Assembly (NCBI GenBank): GCA_029961685.1
Contig: JARWKL010000010.1
Span: 26,696,067 to 26,760,066, forward strand
Direction: 5' to 3'
DNA from: Aristolochia californica
Taxonomy: Eukaryota > Streptophyta > Magnoliopsida > Piperales > Aristolochiaceae
Length of the DNA: 64,000 nucleotides
Below, in pieces: positions 1 through 12,400 of the stretch (its first letter is position 1; each line of letters begins with the position of its first letter). Below the pieces are notes generated by a model. The model saw only the letters and a program-made list of their open reading frames with translations. It did no database searches and was not told the origin of the DNA. Made by a program: the position numbers and the translations under genes.

Positions 1-12
1 AAGGGAAGGCAC

Positions 13-613
13 CTGTGATAATCGTCATGGTCGAAGTCATAACCAACTGCCTGCAAGACATACGATCAAGAAATAGAGTTGAGAAGGCAGGACGTATTCC
101 CATAAAAATATCCTAACAACTGGGGAGGAACAAAAAAATAAATCGACAAATAACTAGGAAAAATCTGTAAAATACCCTGAGTCCGGCCATTGTTGTCCCA
201 TAATACTTGTACAGAAGATTACACATCACAGGAATCTTGCTTTTATCTATGCCAAGTTTTTCAACCATATAACCTGGGTGACAAAGCACAGAAATTTTAA
301 TCACAAAATCAAGTAGAAAGGGCGTGACCGTCTATAAAATAGTAAATGAAGTTATAAAAGAATGTATTATCCAATTTGGCGTTTCTTACCTTCAATATTA
401 TTTCGACATGCTACTGCCAAGCCAGAGCTCAGAGGATACAGTGTATCATCTAAATCTGGAAAAGATATATATATATATATCTTTGTCAATATCACTTATT
501 TATCCAGTTATGCAAGCCAAAGAAAACAGAAAAATGAGATTTGTTAGCTTACCAAATAGAAGGCAATCGTATTCAGGTGTTTGAGCCTGTCGATATCGAT
601 CCTGAAACTCCAT
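13..613 (-). CDS. HAD-family pyrimidine 5'-nucleotidase-like protein, 5' exons (partial)
   Basis: Four exons are readable on the minus strand: 613-553, 455-390, 273-176 and 50-13. Each is bounded by AG/GT and the phases join without a break. The gene continues beyond window base 1, so only about 78 N-terminal residues are present. The start is the ATG at 613, giving MEFQDRYRQAQ, typical of the plant family. HAD motif I (DLDDT, residues 21-25, with the nucleophilic Asp21) is created exactly across the exon 1/2 junction. The following YPLSSG, LGIDKSKIP and YGTTMAGLR motifs match plant proteins annotated as suppressor-of-disruption-of-TFIIS/SDT1-like pyrimidine 5'-nucleotidases, which dephosphorylate small metabolites. 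Family assignment is from recognised motifs; substrate is inferred. HAD motifs II-IV lie outside the window. Confidence 0.86.
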
Positions 614-1990
614 TTTGATTCAGATACTGCAAAGAGAATGAACATGATTTGATATCAATAAAGATATAATTGATCACCAACAAGATATCCTAAAACGAAT
701 GCTTCCTCTCATATTAACTCTTTCAATTCTTCACATAAAAAAAGTCAAGAACGAGAAACCAGAAAAAGAATTCTTCTGAGTACATCACAACTGCAATCTT
801 CTCATATTGACAATTTTAGAAGAAACAAAACAGGGTAATACGGAACAGACTGAAATATCTGAATAATCCTTCAGTTTCAGGAAGAAAAGAGTGTAATAAC
901 ACAACAAAATCATTGTTAAGTTGTAATCCTAAAGTAAAAAAAAGACGTGAAAAAGAAAAGAGATTAGGAATTCATTGAGAATAGGAGTTACTCGCATAGA
1001 TTAAGGAAATTCTACCATTAAAATATGATAATAAGCGCAAATCCAGTACTTATATAAAAAAATAAAGTTAAAAAAAAGGAAAACGTGAATCTAAAAATTC
1101 AAGAACTTGAAGCTTCAAAAGAAATAATAAGTAAAAAGAGTAAACATTGAATGGATACAAATTCGCTATAAAATCAGCACAGTCAATGAGGTCTCACTCA
1201 GGCAAAATTGATGTCAGTAAGGATAATGCCTGGAAAACTGCATATGAATTATTCAAACATTACGAAACTCTAATACTTTATACCTTATATACATAAAACC
1301 AGACTTTTAGAACCTCTGGCATAAAAAACAGGTATCTTTCGCAAGCACAGCACATGCATTTCAAACCAGAATCGCATAAGCCATCAAGAATACTCGCTAC
1401 AAGTGCTAAAACATCTAATCTCGGAACAGAAAATTACAACATCAACAACAACAACAAAAAATGGAAAACAGAAACCCAAGGAACCAGAACTAGAACGTTT
1501 AAAACCCAAACGAACTTCATCAACATTCAAAAATCTACACCTCCGGGCACTAAAATATACGAAATTAAAACAAAGCTCCGGAATTCTATCCAAAACAGAT
1601 GAAACCACGGACAGCATTTCAGATTCAGAGAACTAACTACACAAGAGGAGAAAGGGTAACGAAAAGGAAAAAATATAAAAAATTACCGAGAATCACTCCG
1701 GAACGGTAAAGGATGGATAGCAAAAAGGCTAAAGGAAAGGTTGCACGCGAGCGCGAGACAATGGGGTAATATTGTAGGGAAAGAAGGAGCGGGGGGAGGG
1801 AGAAGAGGAAGCGAAGAGGTGATTAAATAGGAAACGGTTGCCGCTGCTCAGCAGAAATTAGTCGATAATCAGACGCTAAAATAAAAATAAAATAAAAGAC
1901 GGAAGTTGAAAGAGTGATTACGGCGAAGGAAGGAGGAAATGTCGGGATACCGTCTTTTGACTCATTCGAGCTGTCAAACCCGTATTCGTT
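614..1990 (-). promoter_or_regulatory. 5' UTR intron and promoter of the HAD-like gene (predicted)
   Basis: Upstream of the ATG at 613 the minus strand shows a strong 3' splice site (TTTGCAG) ending at 627, so the UTR exon would resume at 626. A matching donor (CTCG/GTAATT) lies at 1687/1686. This predicts a leader intron of about 1.06 kb at 627-1686, an arrangement common in plant housekeeping genes. The small open frames here are A/T-rich and look random. The transcription start is not resolved but probably lies between 1690 and 1960. Confidence 0.4.
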
Positions 1991-3764
1991 CTTTCTAGAC
2001 TCCTCCTTTTTGCCTGCCCTAATTGAATAATCAATATTTCTTTAATCATTTTACCATTTGATTCCGGAATTGGTCCTTTCTATGACTAGTAGCGCGAATG
2101 GGCGGAGTTCGCGGCTGTAGGATCTTCGGCCCGTGTGACCTAGGTCCGGTGCGAGTTTTCTCAATGGCACATGTTTTTATTAGACTCGATTTGGTAATTT
2201 TCACGCGGAGATTGTTAATTAAAAATTATAATAATAATAATTGGTTCTTATATAATATATATGTATGATTGGAGTGGAAAGACAAAATGAGTGTGGTCCA
2301 CTATGAAAGTGGACAACACATGAGTTTGGTTGTTCTTAGTGGATCACATTGGCTTTCATTGGGGTGTTGTACTACGTTACGTCCGAAATCATTTGCCAGG
2401 TCATATCACTTTGACCTGCCGTTATAATCTTGTCAATCATGAAACCATAGGGTAACCTATTTTTTTCTATATAATTTTGGTAATTTATTTTTTTTTATTT
2501 TTTTTTTGAGAAATTATTTGGGTAACGCAAACGGAAAGAGAGGGAGACGGCAACGTGTCAATGAGGGGGTTGCGTATTATGGGAAGTTTAAATAATGGAA
2601 GAGTTCTCCCCAATAATTGAAGAAGATGATTGGATAAGGACTCCAACCAACCAGACCTTCCACTTGGCCTTCCCTTGCATCTCACACCACCTATTAGTTA
2701 ATGGCCAGATGACTGCCACGTGGAATTGGCTAACTGATGGCCTGGATGATCCCAAAATATTGGATCCAATTCCAACCCTCAAATTCTTGGTTGTTTTATA
2801 AAAATAATTTAAAAACTTGCGCATATAATTAGAAAGAGAGGATGACAGCAGCCCCTTTGTCCTTTACACATGTAATCAATGGTGGAGAAATAATAAATTC
2901 AACGGAGCACCAGCAAAAGGGTACAAAAAGGATAATAGAAAAAGACCCTTCTTTTCTCTCTAGCGTCCTTATAATATAGGCCGCTGAAAGATCCATTTCT
3001 GACCTCTTTCCATTGATTTTTCTTTCTCTTTCAATTATTTGGGCGGGTGGGTTGGCAATGAGCAGTCTCAATTCTTCGCGTTTGCGTACGGGAGCTGTTG
3101 ACCTCACGCTCCTCGAAATCAAACCAGTGTCCATTAGCTTTTTAAGGTCCGATCGATGGCTAAACCAGGCGGTTGGATTTCCGTATTTGTTTTCTTCACT
3201 TGAACTGACATCACAAAAGGAGAAAGCTTTCTGGAGTGAGAAGCTCGTCAGAAGATTTTTTTTCTTTTTTCTTTTTTTCTGTAGAAGTGAAGCGTGCTCA
3301 TAGATTCCTGTGTACATTATATTTGTCTTTATCGTTCATCTCTATGACTCCCTCACTTTGGCTGATAGTGACTACAAATTTTGAGCTCGTCGTTTCTTTA
3401 AAGCTGTTGGAGAGTGGATCACCAAATAATTATCGAACACAGAGAGGCCACCGACCAGCGAGTACCTCCAGAGCTTTTGGGGGTGGCGGATCTTAACTTG
3501 GACAGCGCTGTAATGCAAGTACGGTGCCACTGTCGCTTAATTGTCTTTACGCCGATTATAACTCGCCTTTCCCAATATAATAACTACCCATCCTGTGGAT
3601 GAACAGATCGCTGTTCGTCTGTTTTCTACAAATGGCATCGACCGATACTGTTGATAATCTTCCCTACGTTAGTCCTAGTTACATTTCCCTACGTTCATCT
3701 GCCTTCTTTCGCTACTACATGAATGAATAACGGGGTTGAGATAAAAATATACTGCTTATGTATT
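1991..3764. other. intergenic region between HAD-like and FTSH genes
   Basis: No conserved coding frame is recognised. The longest open frame (2829-3317, minus) reads across T-rich and purine tracts and resembles nothing I know. The region contains poly-T/poly-A tracts near 2480-2510 and 3255-3290, and a G-box/I-box cluster at 2633-2723 listed separately. The segment after about 3600 is probably downstream flank of the FTSH gene. Confidence 0.4.
2633..2723. promoter_or_regulatory. G-box plus I-box cluster
   Basis: A perfect palindromic G-box CCACGTGG occupies 2716-2723 and an I-box core GATAAG lies at 2633-2638, with CCAAT-like motifs between and after. In plants the G-box binds bZIP/bHLH factors and the pairing with GATAAG is typical of light-responsive promoters. 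No recognisable gene starts on either side within several hundred bases, so the target is unknown. Confidence 0.35.
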
Positions 3765-3964
3765 AACAGATCCAAACCTGCGGAACACACACTCTTGGTG
3801 GCAACCCTTGAGGTTCGAGAACCAGTAATATTCTCATTGTTTCACTCCGCAGTGTTGATTTGTACAAATTAATTAACCTAAACCGGAAGGAAAAAAACAA
3901 AACAAAACATGGGTATTGAAAGATAAAAATCATCTGATACACAAGAATCACGAAACGCCCCCAA

Positions 3965-6429
3965 CTATGTGGGAACTACTTCGCCTCCTTCAATGGTTGG
4001 AGTTTCATCCCCTACGTTTTCTGTTGGCTGGGTACTCTCCTCGTCTTGGAACCCCTGCCTAAACATATCGTAATTCGTGGGCTCCGCACTCTTGAATGGG
4101 CGCTCCCCAAGAACTCGAAGCAAGTCCTCTTGGTGGAGTACCTCCTTCTCCAAGAGCAGCTCAGCAATCTGAGCCACATGCTCCTTGTGCTCCGTTATCA
4201 GTTCCAATGTTCGCTCAAAGGCCTTACCCACCCATTCCCGTACTTCGTTGTCGATAATTGCCCCTGTTTTACTGCTGTAGGGTTTGGACATTTCAAAGGT
4301 GTCCTCTCGTTGAGGGAATGAGAGGAGTCCCACCTTGTCGCTGAAGCCATACACTGCCACTTGCGCGTAAGTCATCTTAGTCACCTTCTCCAAGTCGTTT
4401 TGAGCTCCAGTTGAGATCTTACCCAACAAAACCTACAGTAAGCACCAGATACCCAAAAACAAGTTACATTCAGGTCTCCTTCTTAAATTTCTGCAAAGAT
4501 TCCACGGTAGGGGAGGGAAAGAGGGTTGAACTTTTACCTGTTCTGCTGCTCGACCACCTAGGGTCATGCACGTCATGTCAAAGAGCTGCTCCTTGGTCAT
4601 CAAGAGGTTTTCATTCGGAACATACTGAGCAAAGCCCAAAGCAGCAGTCCCACGAGGGACTATTGTAACTTTAAGTAGGGGCTCTGCATGCTCCAGAAAC
4701 CAACCTGTAACCGCATGGCCCGATTCATGGTAAGCAACAGTTCGGCGTTCTAGCTTGCTTATTACCTGAAAGGCACGCACAGATTAGAATCTTAGTTGTC
4801 ATGTACCAGATGGAAGTAAAAACCTCGCCTACACATGTGACACTCAGATCTTATATGACAACACATTACGATCGAATTTTCAGTAGTATCTACAAGTTTC
4901 AGCCCCAGAAGCAACTGAGAAAACTTTTCCAAAGCTAGACTACAAGGCTAACATGTTCAAGAACAAAGGCATCACAAATAACATGCATAAAACTCCAACA
5001 AAGATGAGATCGGATGACTAGTATCTCTCAAATCTAGCTAAAAAATAATACCTTGTTTTTCTTCTCCAAACCACCAATTACCCTGTCAATAGCTGCTTCA
5101 AAATGCTCCATTTTGACCTGTGCCTCCTCATGCCTGGCAGCAATCAAAGCAGCTTCATTACAAACGTTTGCAATGTCAGCACCAGCAAATCCAGGTGTCA
5201 ATGCTGCTAGTCGCTGAGAGTAATATGAAGGCACATGGTCAAGTTTGATCTTTTTCAAGTAAATCTGAAATATCTGATCACGACCCTTGATATCAGGTTT
5301 ATCAATAGTGATTTGACGATCAAACCGCCCAGGCCTCAATAGGGCCTTGTCTAAAATGTCAGGCCTATTGGTTCCAGCAATTACCACCACTCCTGCAGTT
5401 GTCCCAAATCCATCCATTTCCACAAGAAGTTGATTTAAGGTACTTTCACGTTCATCATTAGCACCTGTGAGGCCTCCACGGCCCCTTGCTCGACCAATTG
5501 CATCAATTTCATCGATAAATATTATGCTGGGAGCACACTGTCTGGCTTCAGCAAACAAGTTCCTCACTCTAGATGGGCCAACCCCAACAAACATTTCCAT
5601 AAAGTCTGAACCAGAGATAGATAAAAAGGGCACATCAGATTCGCCAGCTGTAGCTTTTGCAAGAAGTGTCTTCCCTGTGCCAGGGGGGCCCACAAGAAGG
5701 GCACCTTTTGGAATTTTTGCTCCAAGTTCCTCATACTTCTTCGGATTCTTGAGAAAGTGCACAAACTCCATAATTTCCTGCTTTGCCTCGTCACAGCCAG
5801 CAACATCTTTGAAATACACCTGGAAAACAAATTTTGGCACACATATAATGTTAGCAGAACTTAACTCGCAGAGAATAGGGAAGTTTTGGTTTCATGTAAA
5901 AATTCATATCAACACAGATATAGGAAAGACATGTTACCTATGTTAAAAATTCATATCAACACAGATATAGGAAAGATATGGTACCTTGTTTCTGGAATTT
6001 TTGTCCATTTTCGTCACATGTGCTTTCCCAATATTAAATATGCCACGACCACCCTTCCCAGGCCCCCCACCTATTCCAAATCCGCTCTGCATTCTTCGGC
6101 CCATGTATAGGAGGGAACCGAGGATTAACAATGTTGGAGCAAATTTAAATAACTCTTGGTACCAAACCATTTCTGAAACAAAAGTTACAGGAACAAAATC
6201 ATGAGGGTCAATCCCTAATGCCTCCTGTGCTTCCTCCAGCTTTTCTTCAAAAGATTCAACACTTCCAATTGTGAAATAGTACTTGTACTGGCTTGTATTT
6301 CCTACAGGAGCATGGGACTGCAAAGAATCATCCCTGGTCTCATTGCTAACAGCTGGGGAGTTCCTAACATAAACTTTTGCAACAGATTTATTAGAAACAA
6401 CAATGTGATCCACCAAGCCAGGTTCTAGG

Positions 6430-6462
<33 letters not shown>

Positions 6463-9400
6463 GAACAAAGACAAGTCAGAGCACAAAAAGCTAATCAATG
6501 CCACAGAATGCAACTGAGAAGATATTGACAATACTAATAAAGTAAAAAAACACCTAAACTGATAACCAATTGAGCATATAATCACTGAATAAAGTGCAGA
6601 GAAAAAAACCAACCTGCTTCTGTTCCCTAGAACCAAATGAAAACGATGAAAGCACAAATGCAAGCAACAGTAAAGGTGTCAAATAATTTTGTAGCTGCTT
6701 CACAAAATTGTCTTGGAAATTCCCCTGATCATCAGCATTGGAATCATCTGCAGGAGGAAGCAAAAGTTGCATGTCATATCCTGCAGTTTACAAGTCACAT
6801 AATTTTGGCAAGCAGGAAGAGTAGAATCAATATCAGGAGACCCAGAGATCTACAGAGTCTATAACGACCCATAGCTGTTATATTGCCCTCCTTTTTTCTG
6901 TCAAAGATGATCTTATCAGTAGAGAACATACAAATACAGCATACAAACTGATATCATACACTAAGAAAGAGCGCCCTGACAATGAGGGATTGAAGTTCAA
7001 CCCCCTCTCTACCTAGCTTATCAGCCACACTACTGGCAGAACAAAGAACACATATATCCAACAGGAGTCAAAGTTAAGATAAAGATTCTGAATCTCGTGC
7101 AAAACGTGACAATGGCAACATGGAGGAACAGCAGCATGGCTTCACCAGCCAATGGCAATCTCTGAGACACATTAAACCTCAAACAGGCAACCAATCGCTA
7201 TCAACCATCCTGGATTGTTCTCCTCGCTCATTTCACTAGGCGCAGGCCACTCCCCCCCCCCCCCCCCCCCCCCAACCCAGCTTGGCCAAGCCATGAAATG
7301 CTAAAGCTAATGCCAGCCGTGATACGCTCTGAGGACCTATAATATTCTCACTTCCTTTTACAGGCGTCTTGGCATTCTGACTCCACCACAGCTGAACTTC
7401 AAACTCTTAGAAACGGCTTAAAATTTTCCCGAGATCTTTTTTTATGGGAGGCTCCACATCGAAGGCAACTCCAATTGTGTCATCAATTGGTGCAAGGACA
7501 ACAAGGATACTCCTTAGCACCACTTTTCTGAATTTCAAGATTTGTCAAAAAGATGTTGTTCGTAATTGGACTCATGTCCCTAGATCAGTACATAGTGTTG
7601 CTGATTCCTTATCTAGAGAGGGGGTTACCCTCCAATCCTTCATTGTAAGGGGTCCCTCTCCTTAATGGTCCTATTTGCCTTTGAGCAGCATTTAATGGAA
7701 TGTGCTCTTTCTAAGAATAAATTAAAAGAAAAAGAGTCATTGTTAGTGTGGTTGGAGCACTGGTGGAATTCAACCCTGAAGAACTTTGCTAAAAGAGGCC
7801 AGATAGAATCCGGGCTAAGATCCTCTCGCATAGGTTTTCTTGGGGAACTAGTCGCAATTGAGATCAGCTGTTAGTTATATCAAGTAAAAGTTGTGATAAA
7901 TCCTACTCTCACTGCCCTGACGACCCTCTGTATAAATCCACCACAAACCTGTCAGCCTCATAGCATTCAAACTGGTTTTTTACATCTAGAAAGACAGCAA
8001 CTAGTAATGAAACAATGCATTCCTAAAAACCAGTTATTGAAATACACGATGATATCAATACATCTTTGCATGTCACCTTTGGCAGCACTCATCCACATAT
8101 AGTGCCCTTGTTGGAATCCAACTCTCTACCAGATTTAGAAGGAATGATATGAACTTGCATGCCCAGATTCAGACACCAACCAGAACCCCCCTCCTTCCCC
8201 CAAACCAAAATAAAAAAGAAAAAACTGCCAACAAAGCCAGAAGGACCATCCCCTGGAAGTCTAGTTAATGTCCCGGCTTGCCCTAACCAAATAGACAGCC
8301 CAAAAATCTTGAGCCAGAAACTTTTCCCAACCACTGCCTAGCAATTGAATAGTTGCACAATAACTGTCATTTGAGGCCAATAGAGCCTACAAATCAGACT
8401 GATGCTGTACCACTCGACCATGCGAGGCTGATCCGCTAGCAACCAACTAGACTCTACTTCTCTTCTTAACCATTGGGTTTGGCAAGGACCCTACCTCTCA
8501 TCTTCGAATGGAGTGATCTCATCACTTGAGGCATATTGAAATATCATTTCGGAGACAAATGATATCAATTCTGTAAGAGATTGCACAAAAACACCTCTCC
8601 GACACTGCAAACACAGAGACCAACAGTGATCCATACATATTCATGCTGGCCAACAAACAAATTGTGAAGTAGTCTCTTGTATTCAGCTATAACTCGCCAA
8701 AGCAAGCACTAACCCAGAAGATTGCTCCAAGAAAATCATATAACACAGAAATGAGGAACAAAAGGATTCAAGTGCTGATTCAGATTCTAGTGCAGAATCA
8801 TATGGGGCACAAGTTGGCAAAATAATATGCATACAATTAGAAATTTCGCCAGTGCAATAGTCATTTGCAGAAACATTCAAGGTCATGAGCCTTTTCAAAG
8901 AAGAGTAATAGTCAAAGAGATGGTCAAAATAGCAATCTGATTCATCCAAGAGATGAGGCATAGAAGAAACCCGGCAGAGCTGCTCTATCCACATCTAGAA
9001 CATCAGAGGGAAGTTCCATCATATGTAGTCCTCTATGATCCTTCTGGTTCATCAAAGAAAGGGATCATATTCAACGGTAACACTTCCCTACTTCCAAAAC
9101 AGATGGCTTCACTTAGGTGGAAATTTTGGTTATGGGGCTACACAAGAAAAACTGGGTACGAGTTTTTGGGATAAACTTCAACAACATATGAATTCATGGC
9201 AGTATCCCTATTTGCTAGGAAGGGAATTCAACATAGTAAGATTTGCATGTAAGTGCTCAAAGGATAACCTAAACAGTACTCCCTCTATTGGAGGTCTTCT
9301 TCTTTCAATAATAACAAGGCAACTAAAAAAGACACAAGAGCTCAAACTCCTTACATATGGAATACAGATAATGAATAAAGAACCCACTATCTATGCTTTC

Positions 9401-12400
9401 ATTCATTTCATTACTGATTTTACAACGTAAGTGCAAACAAGGCCATAAGCGCAAAAATTTACAATTTTCCTGCTTCTAGGTAGCATGGGAACCTACCTAG
9501 AAAAACCACTCTCATTAGAAGAAGTTGAAGAAGCGCAAAATGACACAAATGTCAAAGCACCTGGCCCCAATGTATTCAACATTGAATTTGTAAAAAATTG
9601 TTTGAATTTCCTAAAGGACTTGCTTGCAGTTTTTGAAGATTTTATGACAATGGACTGGTTAAAAATTCAGGAGCCTCTTTCATAGATTTGATTCCTAAGA
9701 AGAAAGAAGCAAAGAGCCCAACAGAGTACAAACAGATAAGCTTGATATCAAGTGCCTATGCCTTAATTGCGATGACACAGTGCCTGTCAGATCACTTTTT
9801 TTTAGTTCAGACCAATACGCTTGATATCAAGTGCATACAGATTAATTGCCTAGGTACTCTCACTATGATTTAAAAGAACTCTAAAACATGGCAATAGTGC
9901 CTGTCAAAGTGCTTTTCTACGTGAAAAATAAATTTGGATTCAATCTTCATCGTATATAAATTGATAGATAAAAAAACATATTTAACAGCAGTTCATATAT
10001 TTGGATATGGAGAAGGCATTTTAGAGAGTGAATTGGGATTTTTTAGACTACAATTTGGGTAAAATAGGCTTGTGAAAGAGGTGAAGACGGATATCATGTT
10101 GTGTGCCACCCCCTTCTTATACCCTTCTACAAAATGATAAAGTTGGAGGCTACTTCAAGAACTCAAGGGGGTTTAGGCAAAAGGATACCTTTCACCTCTA
10201 TTCTTTAACATAGATGGAAATTCCCAAGCTCTTTGTTTCTTTTTGGGTAAAATTATGGCTGGATGGAAGGATGCAGCCCAAACGACTCCTTTTTTTTTTA
10301 TTAAATCACTGCAATTTATCAATGATGTAACTTGCTCCTTGATAAATTGAACAAAAAAGTAATGTCAATCAATTTAAAGCTATTCCAGGTCAGAAAATGT
10401 ACTGAAAGAAAAAAGGTATATTCGACATCCCTTTGTCCCTACATAAACTAAATCATTTGGTAGAAATGCTAGAGTGCAACATGCTTGGTCTCCGAATTAC
10501 CTACCAAGAATTACAACTTTTCTTTGGTTGGCCCCAAAGACACAACTTTTCTTAGCCATCTAACTATAAGCTATCACTCTTTCCATGTCCAACTAGTGTA
10601 GTCTCTCACTTGGAGGCTCCTGAGAATAAATCTTTTAGGTTGGGAAACATCAGCAATGTTTAGGTAGCCACATGTCGTATGGAGGTGGTTTCCAAAAGTA
10701 AAAAGGAAGTAGGGTTGGGAATCAAGAGCTTAAACACAACAAACCATTTTTTTTCTCTCTCCAAGTGGCTTTGAAGGTTTCTTCAGAAGGATCAGTTCTA
10801 CTGAGGAGGTTCATCTATGCATATAGGAATGACTCATCCCTTTGGCTGCCTTCAGATTCGTCACCTTACAGAAATCCTTTTCTGCAGAAGTCTATATCAT
10901 CATTTTCAAGTTAATGATGATGTAAAAGTGTAAAACTAAAGAGAGAGAGAGAGAGAGAGAGAAAGAAAGAGTGTGGCAGTTTAGCACTTGTTGAGAGATC
11001 TGGAATTCGACCCCTCCTTAATATTAACTCTCACATAAGTCATGCCTCAGCCGTACCCAACTCACCATAACTCCCTAGATCCAACTCAGAACTAAAACTT
11101 GAACTATGGAACACATACATCAAGAGAATTAACTAAAACTTGAACCATGGAACACATACATCAAGAGAATTAACTAAAACTTGAACCATGGAACACATAC
11201 ATCAAGAAACTTTACTCCTAACATAGTGGAACAATCTGATAAATGTGAAATGACCAAACTACCCTTACGCATATAAGTCAACAATGGAGCTATGGTGCAG
11301 TTTTAAACAAACAGGTGGATGAGACATCAGCCACTTGCCAAGTATTGCTTAAATTTATATACACTAGCTAAAACCCAGCCAATATTCTATTAAGCACCTA
11401 GTCAATACTACCCAAAAGACCGGCCTGTAGATACAGCCATGTGGCACCTAAGGAAGGAGAGAAAATTTTACTTTTTGATAGGAAATTTGCCACAGCTGGG
11501 AGAATCACTGAATCTATCTAACACTCCACCCTCTCCTCCACTTATGCTTTTGGGCTTTTTCTGCCCTTACCACGCTCGGTGATCTCTACAAATTGTTTGT
11601 TTTTTTATTACGCAGCATGACCATGCCCCCGCTCACCGTAGCTGATTGAGCTCAATCAACCACTAGATGGATGCTCAAAGTTGAACTTTGACCAGTCCTC
11701 AAAGAGGAACCCTGTGCCTGCTGGTGTTGGGGGGAGTAGTACATGATCAATATAGTGTTGTTCTTCTCACATTCTAAGGAACAGCTGGGATTTGTGGCTC
11801 AACTAAGATAGAAATTGGAGGAGTGCTTACTGGGTTCAGGTCCTTCTCAAGAAATTTTAGTAAACCAGAGATTGTAAAAAGGGATTCGGCCATGGTCATT
11901 AGTTGGCTTTCAAAACATTGCCTCTGCCTTGGAGGCTTAGACATATCTATGATGAAATTGCTGATCAAAGCACAGCCCTCATGCTGACAATGCTATCTCA
12001 TACTCATTAGCAAGAAACCTTCATCATATATTAGCCTTGCAATGGGATCTTCCTTTCCCCTTAAGGCTTAAACCAAACCTCTCCCTTTGTCCTTGTATCA
12101 TATAATGAAAATAATATGTTCAGTTCCTATTCTCATTGAGGGGGATTCGAAGGTAGTAATTGGTTGGTGTGAAAAGGCTCTTCAGAAAAGAGGGAATCTG
12201 ATGAGGGAGTCTCCCATCAGCAATTACTCTTTCAAACTCTTCAGAAAAGAGGGAGTCTCCCATCAGCATAATGCATTAAGTAATGTCCTTTCCTTGTAAT
12301 GAGGTCTGATGAGGGTGTTGATTTGTTTGTCAATTTGGGGGAGAAGGCTGGCCTGTGGCCATAGGAAGCAGGCCACTAGGTGCCACACTGGGGCCTGCTG

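Larger units (their letters stand above)
8950..12299 (+). mobile_element. degenerate L1-type LINE, antisense in FTSH intron 3
   Basis: Domains appear in LINE order with many frameshifts and stops. The endonuclease end ([16 protein letters not shown] then GREFNIVRF) is at about 9100-9250. Reverse-transcriptase blocks ([20 protein letters not shown], later DMEKAF and NWDFLDYN) lie at 9480-10090, and a position corresponding to the catalytic F-A-D-D reads F-I-N-D near 10315. A zinc-region motif (GLGIKSL, then SKWL) is at about 10710-10770. RNase H ([17 protein letters not shown]) is at about 12120-12180. The element is 5'-truncated and inactive. The boundaries are approximate and no target duplication was identified. 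Confidence 0.75.

Noticed and set aside
2829..3317. 162-aa open frame on the minus strand
   Set aside because: It runs through poly-K/poly-T composition, has no recognisable domain and overlaps a similar-length plus-strand frame. No splice-supported extension was found.
6748..6785. Alternative acceptor for FTSH exon 4 near 6780
   Set aside because: Its use would add about 11 residues unlike the family and disturb the phase that fits exactly with the acceptor at 6748.
8395..8450. tRNA-like arms on the minus strand
   Set aside because: A weak A-box-like string (TGGTCGAGTGG) occurs, but no matching T-arm or acceptor stem could be drawn.
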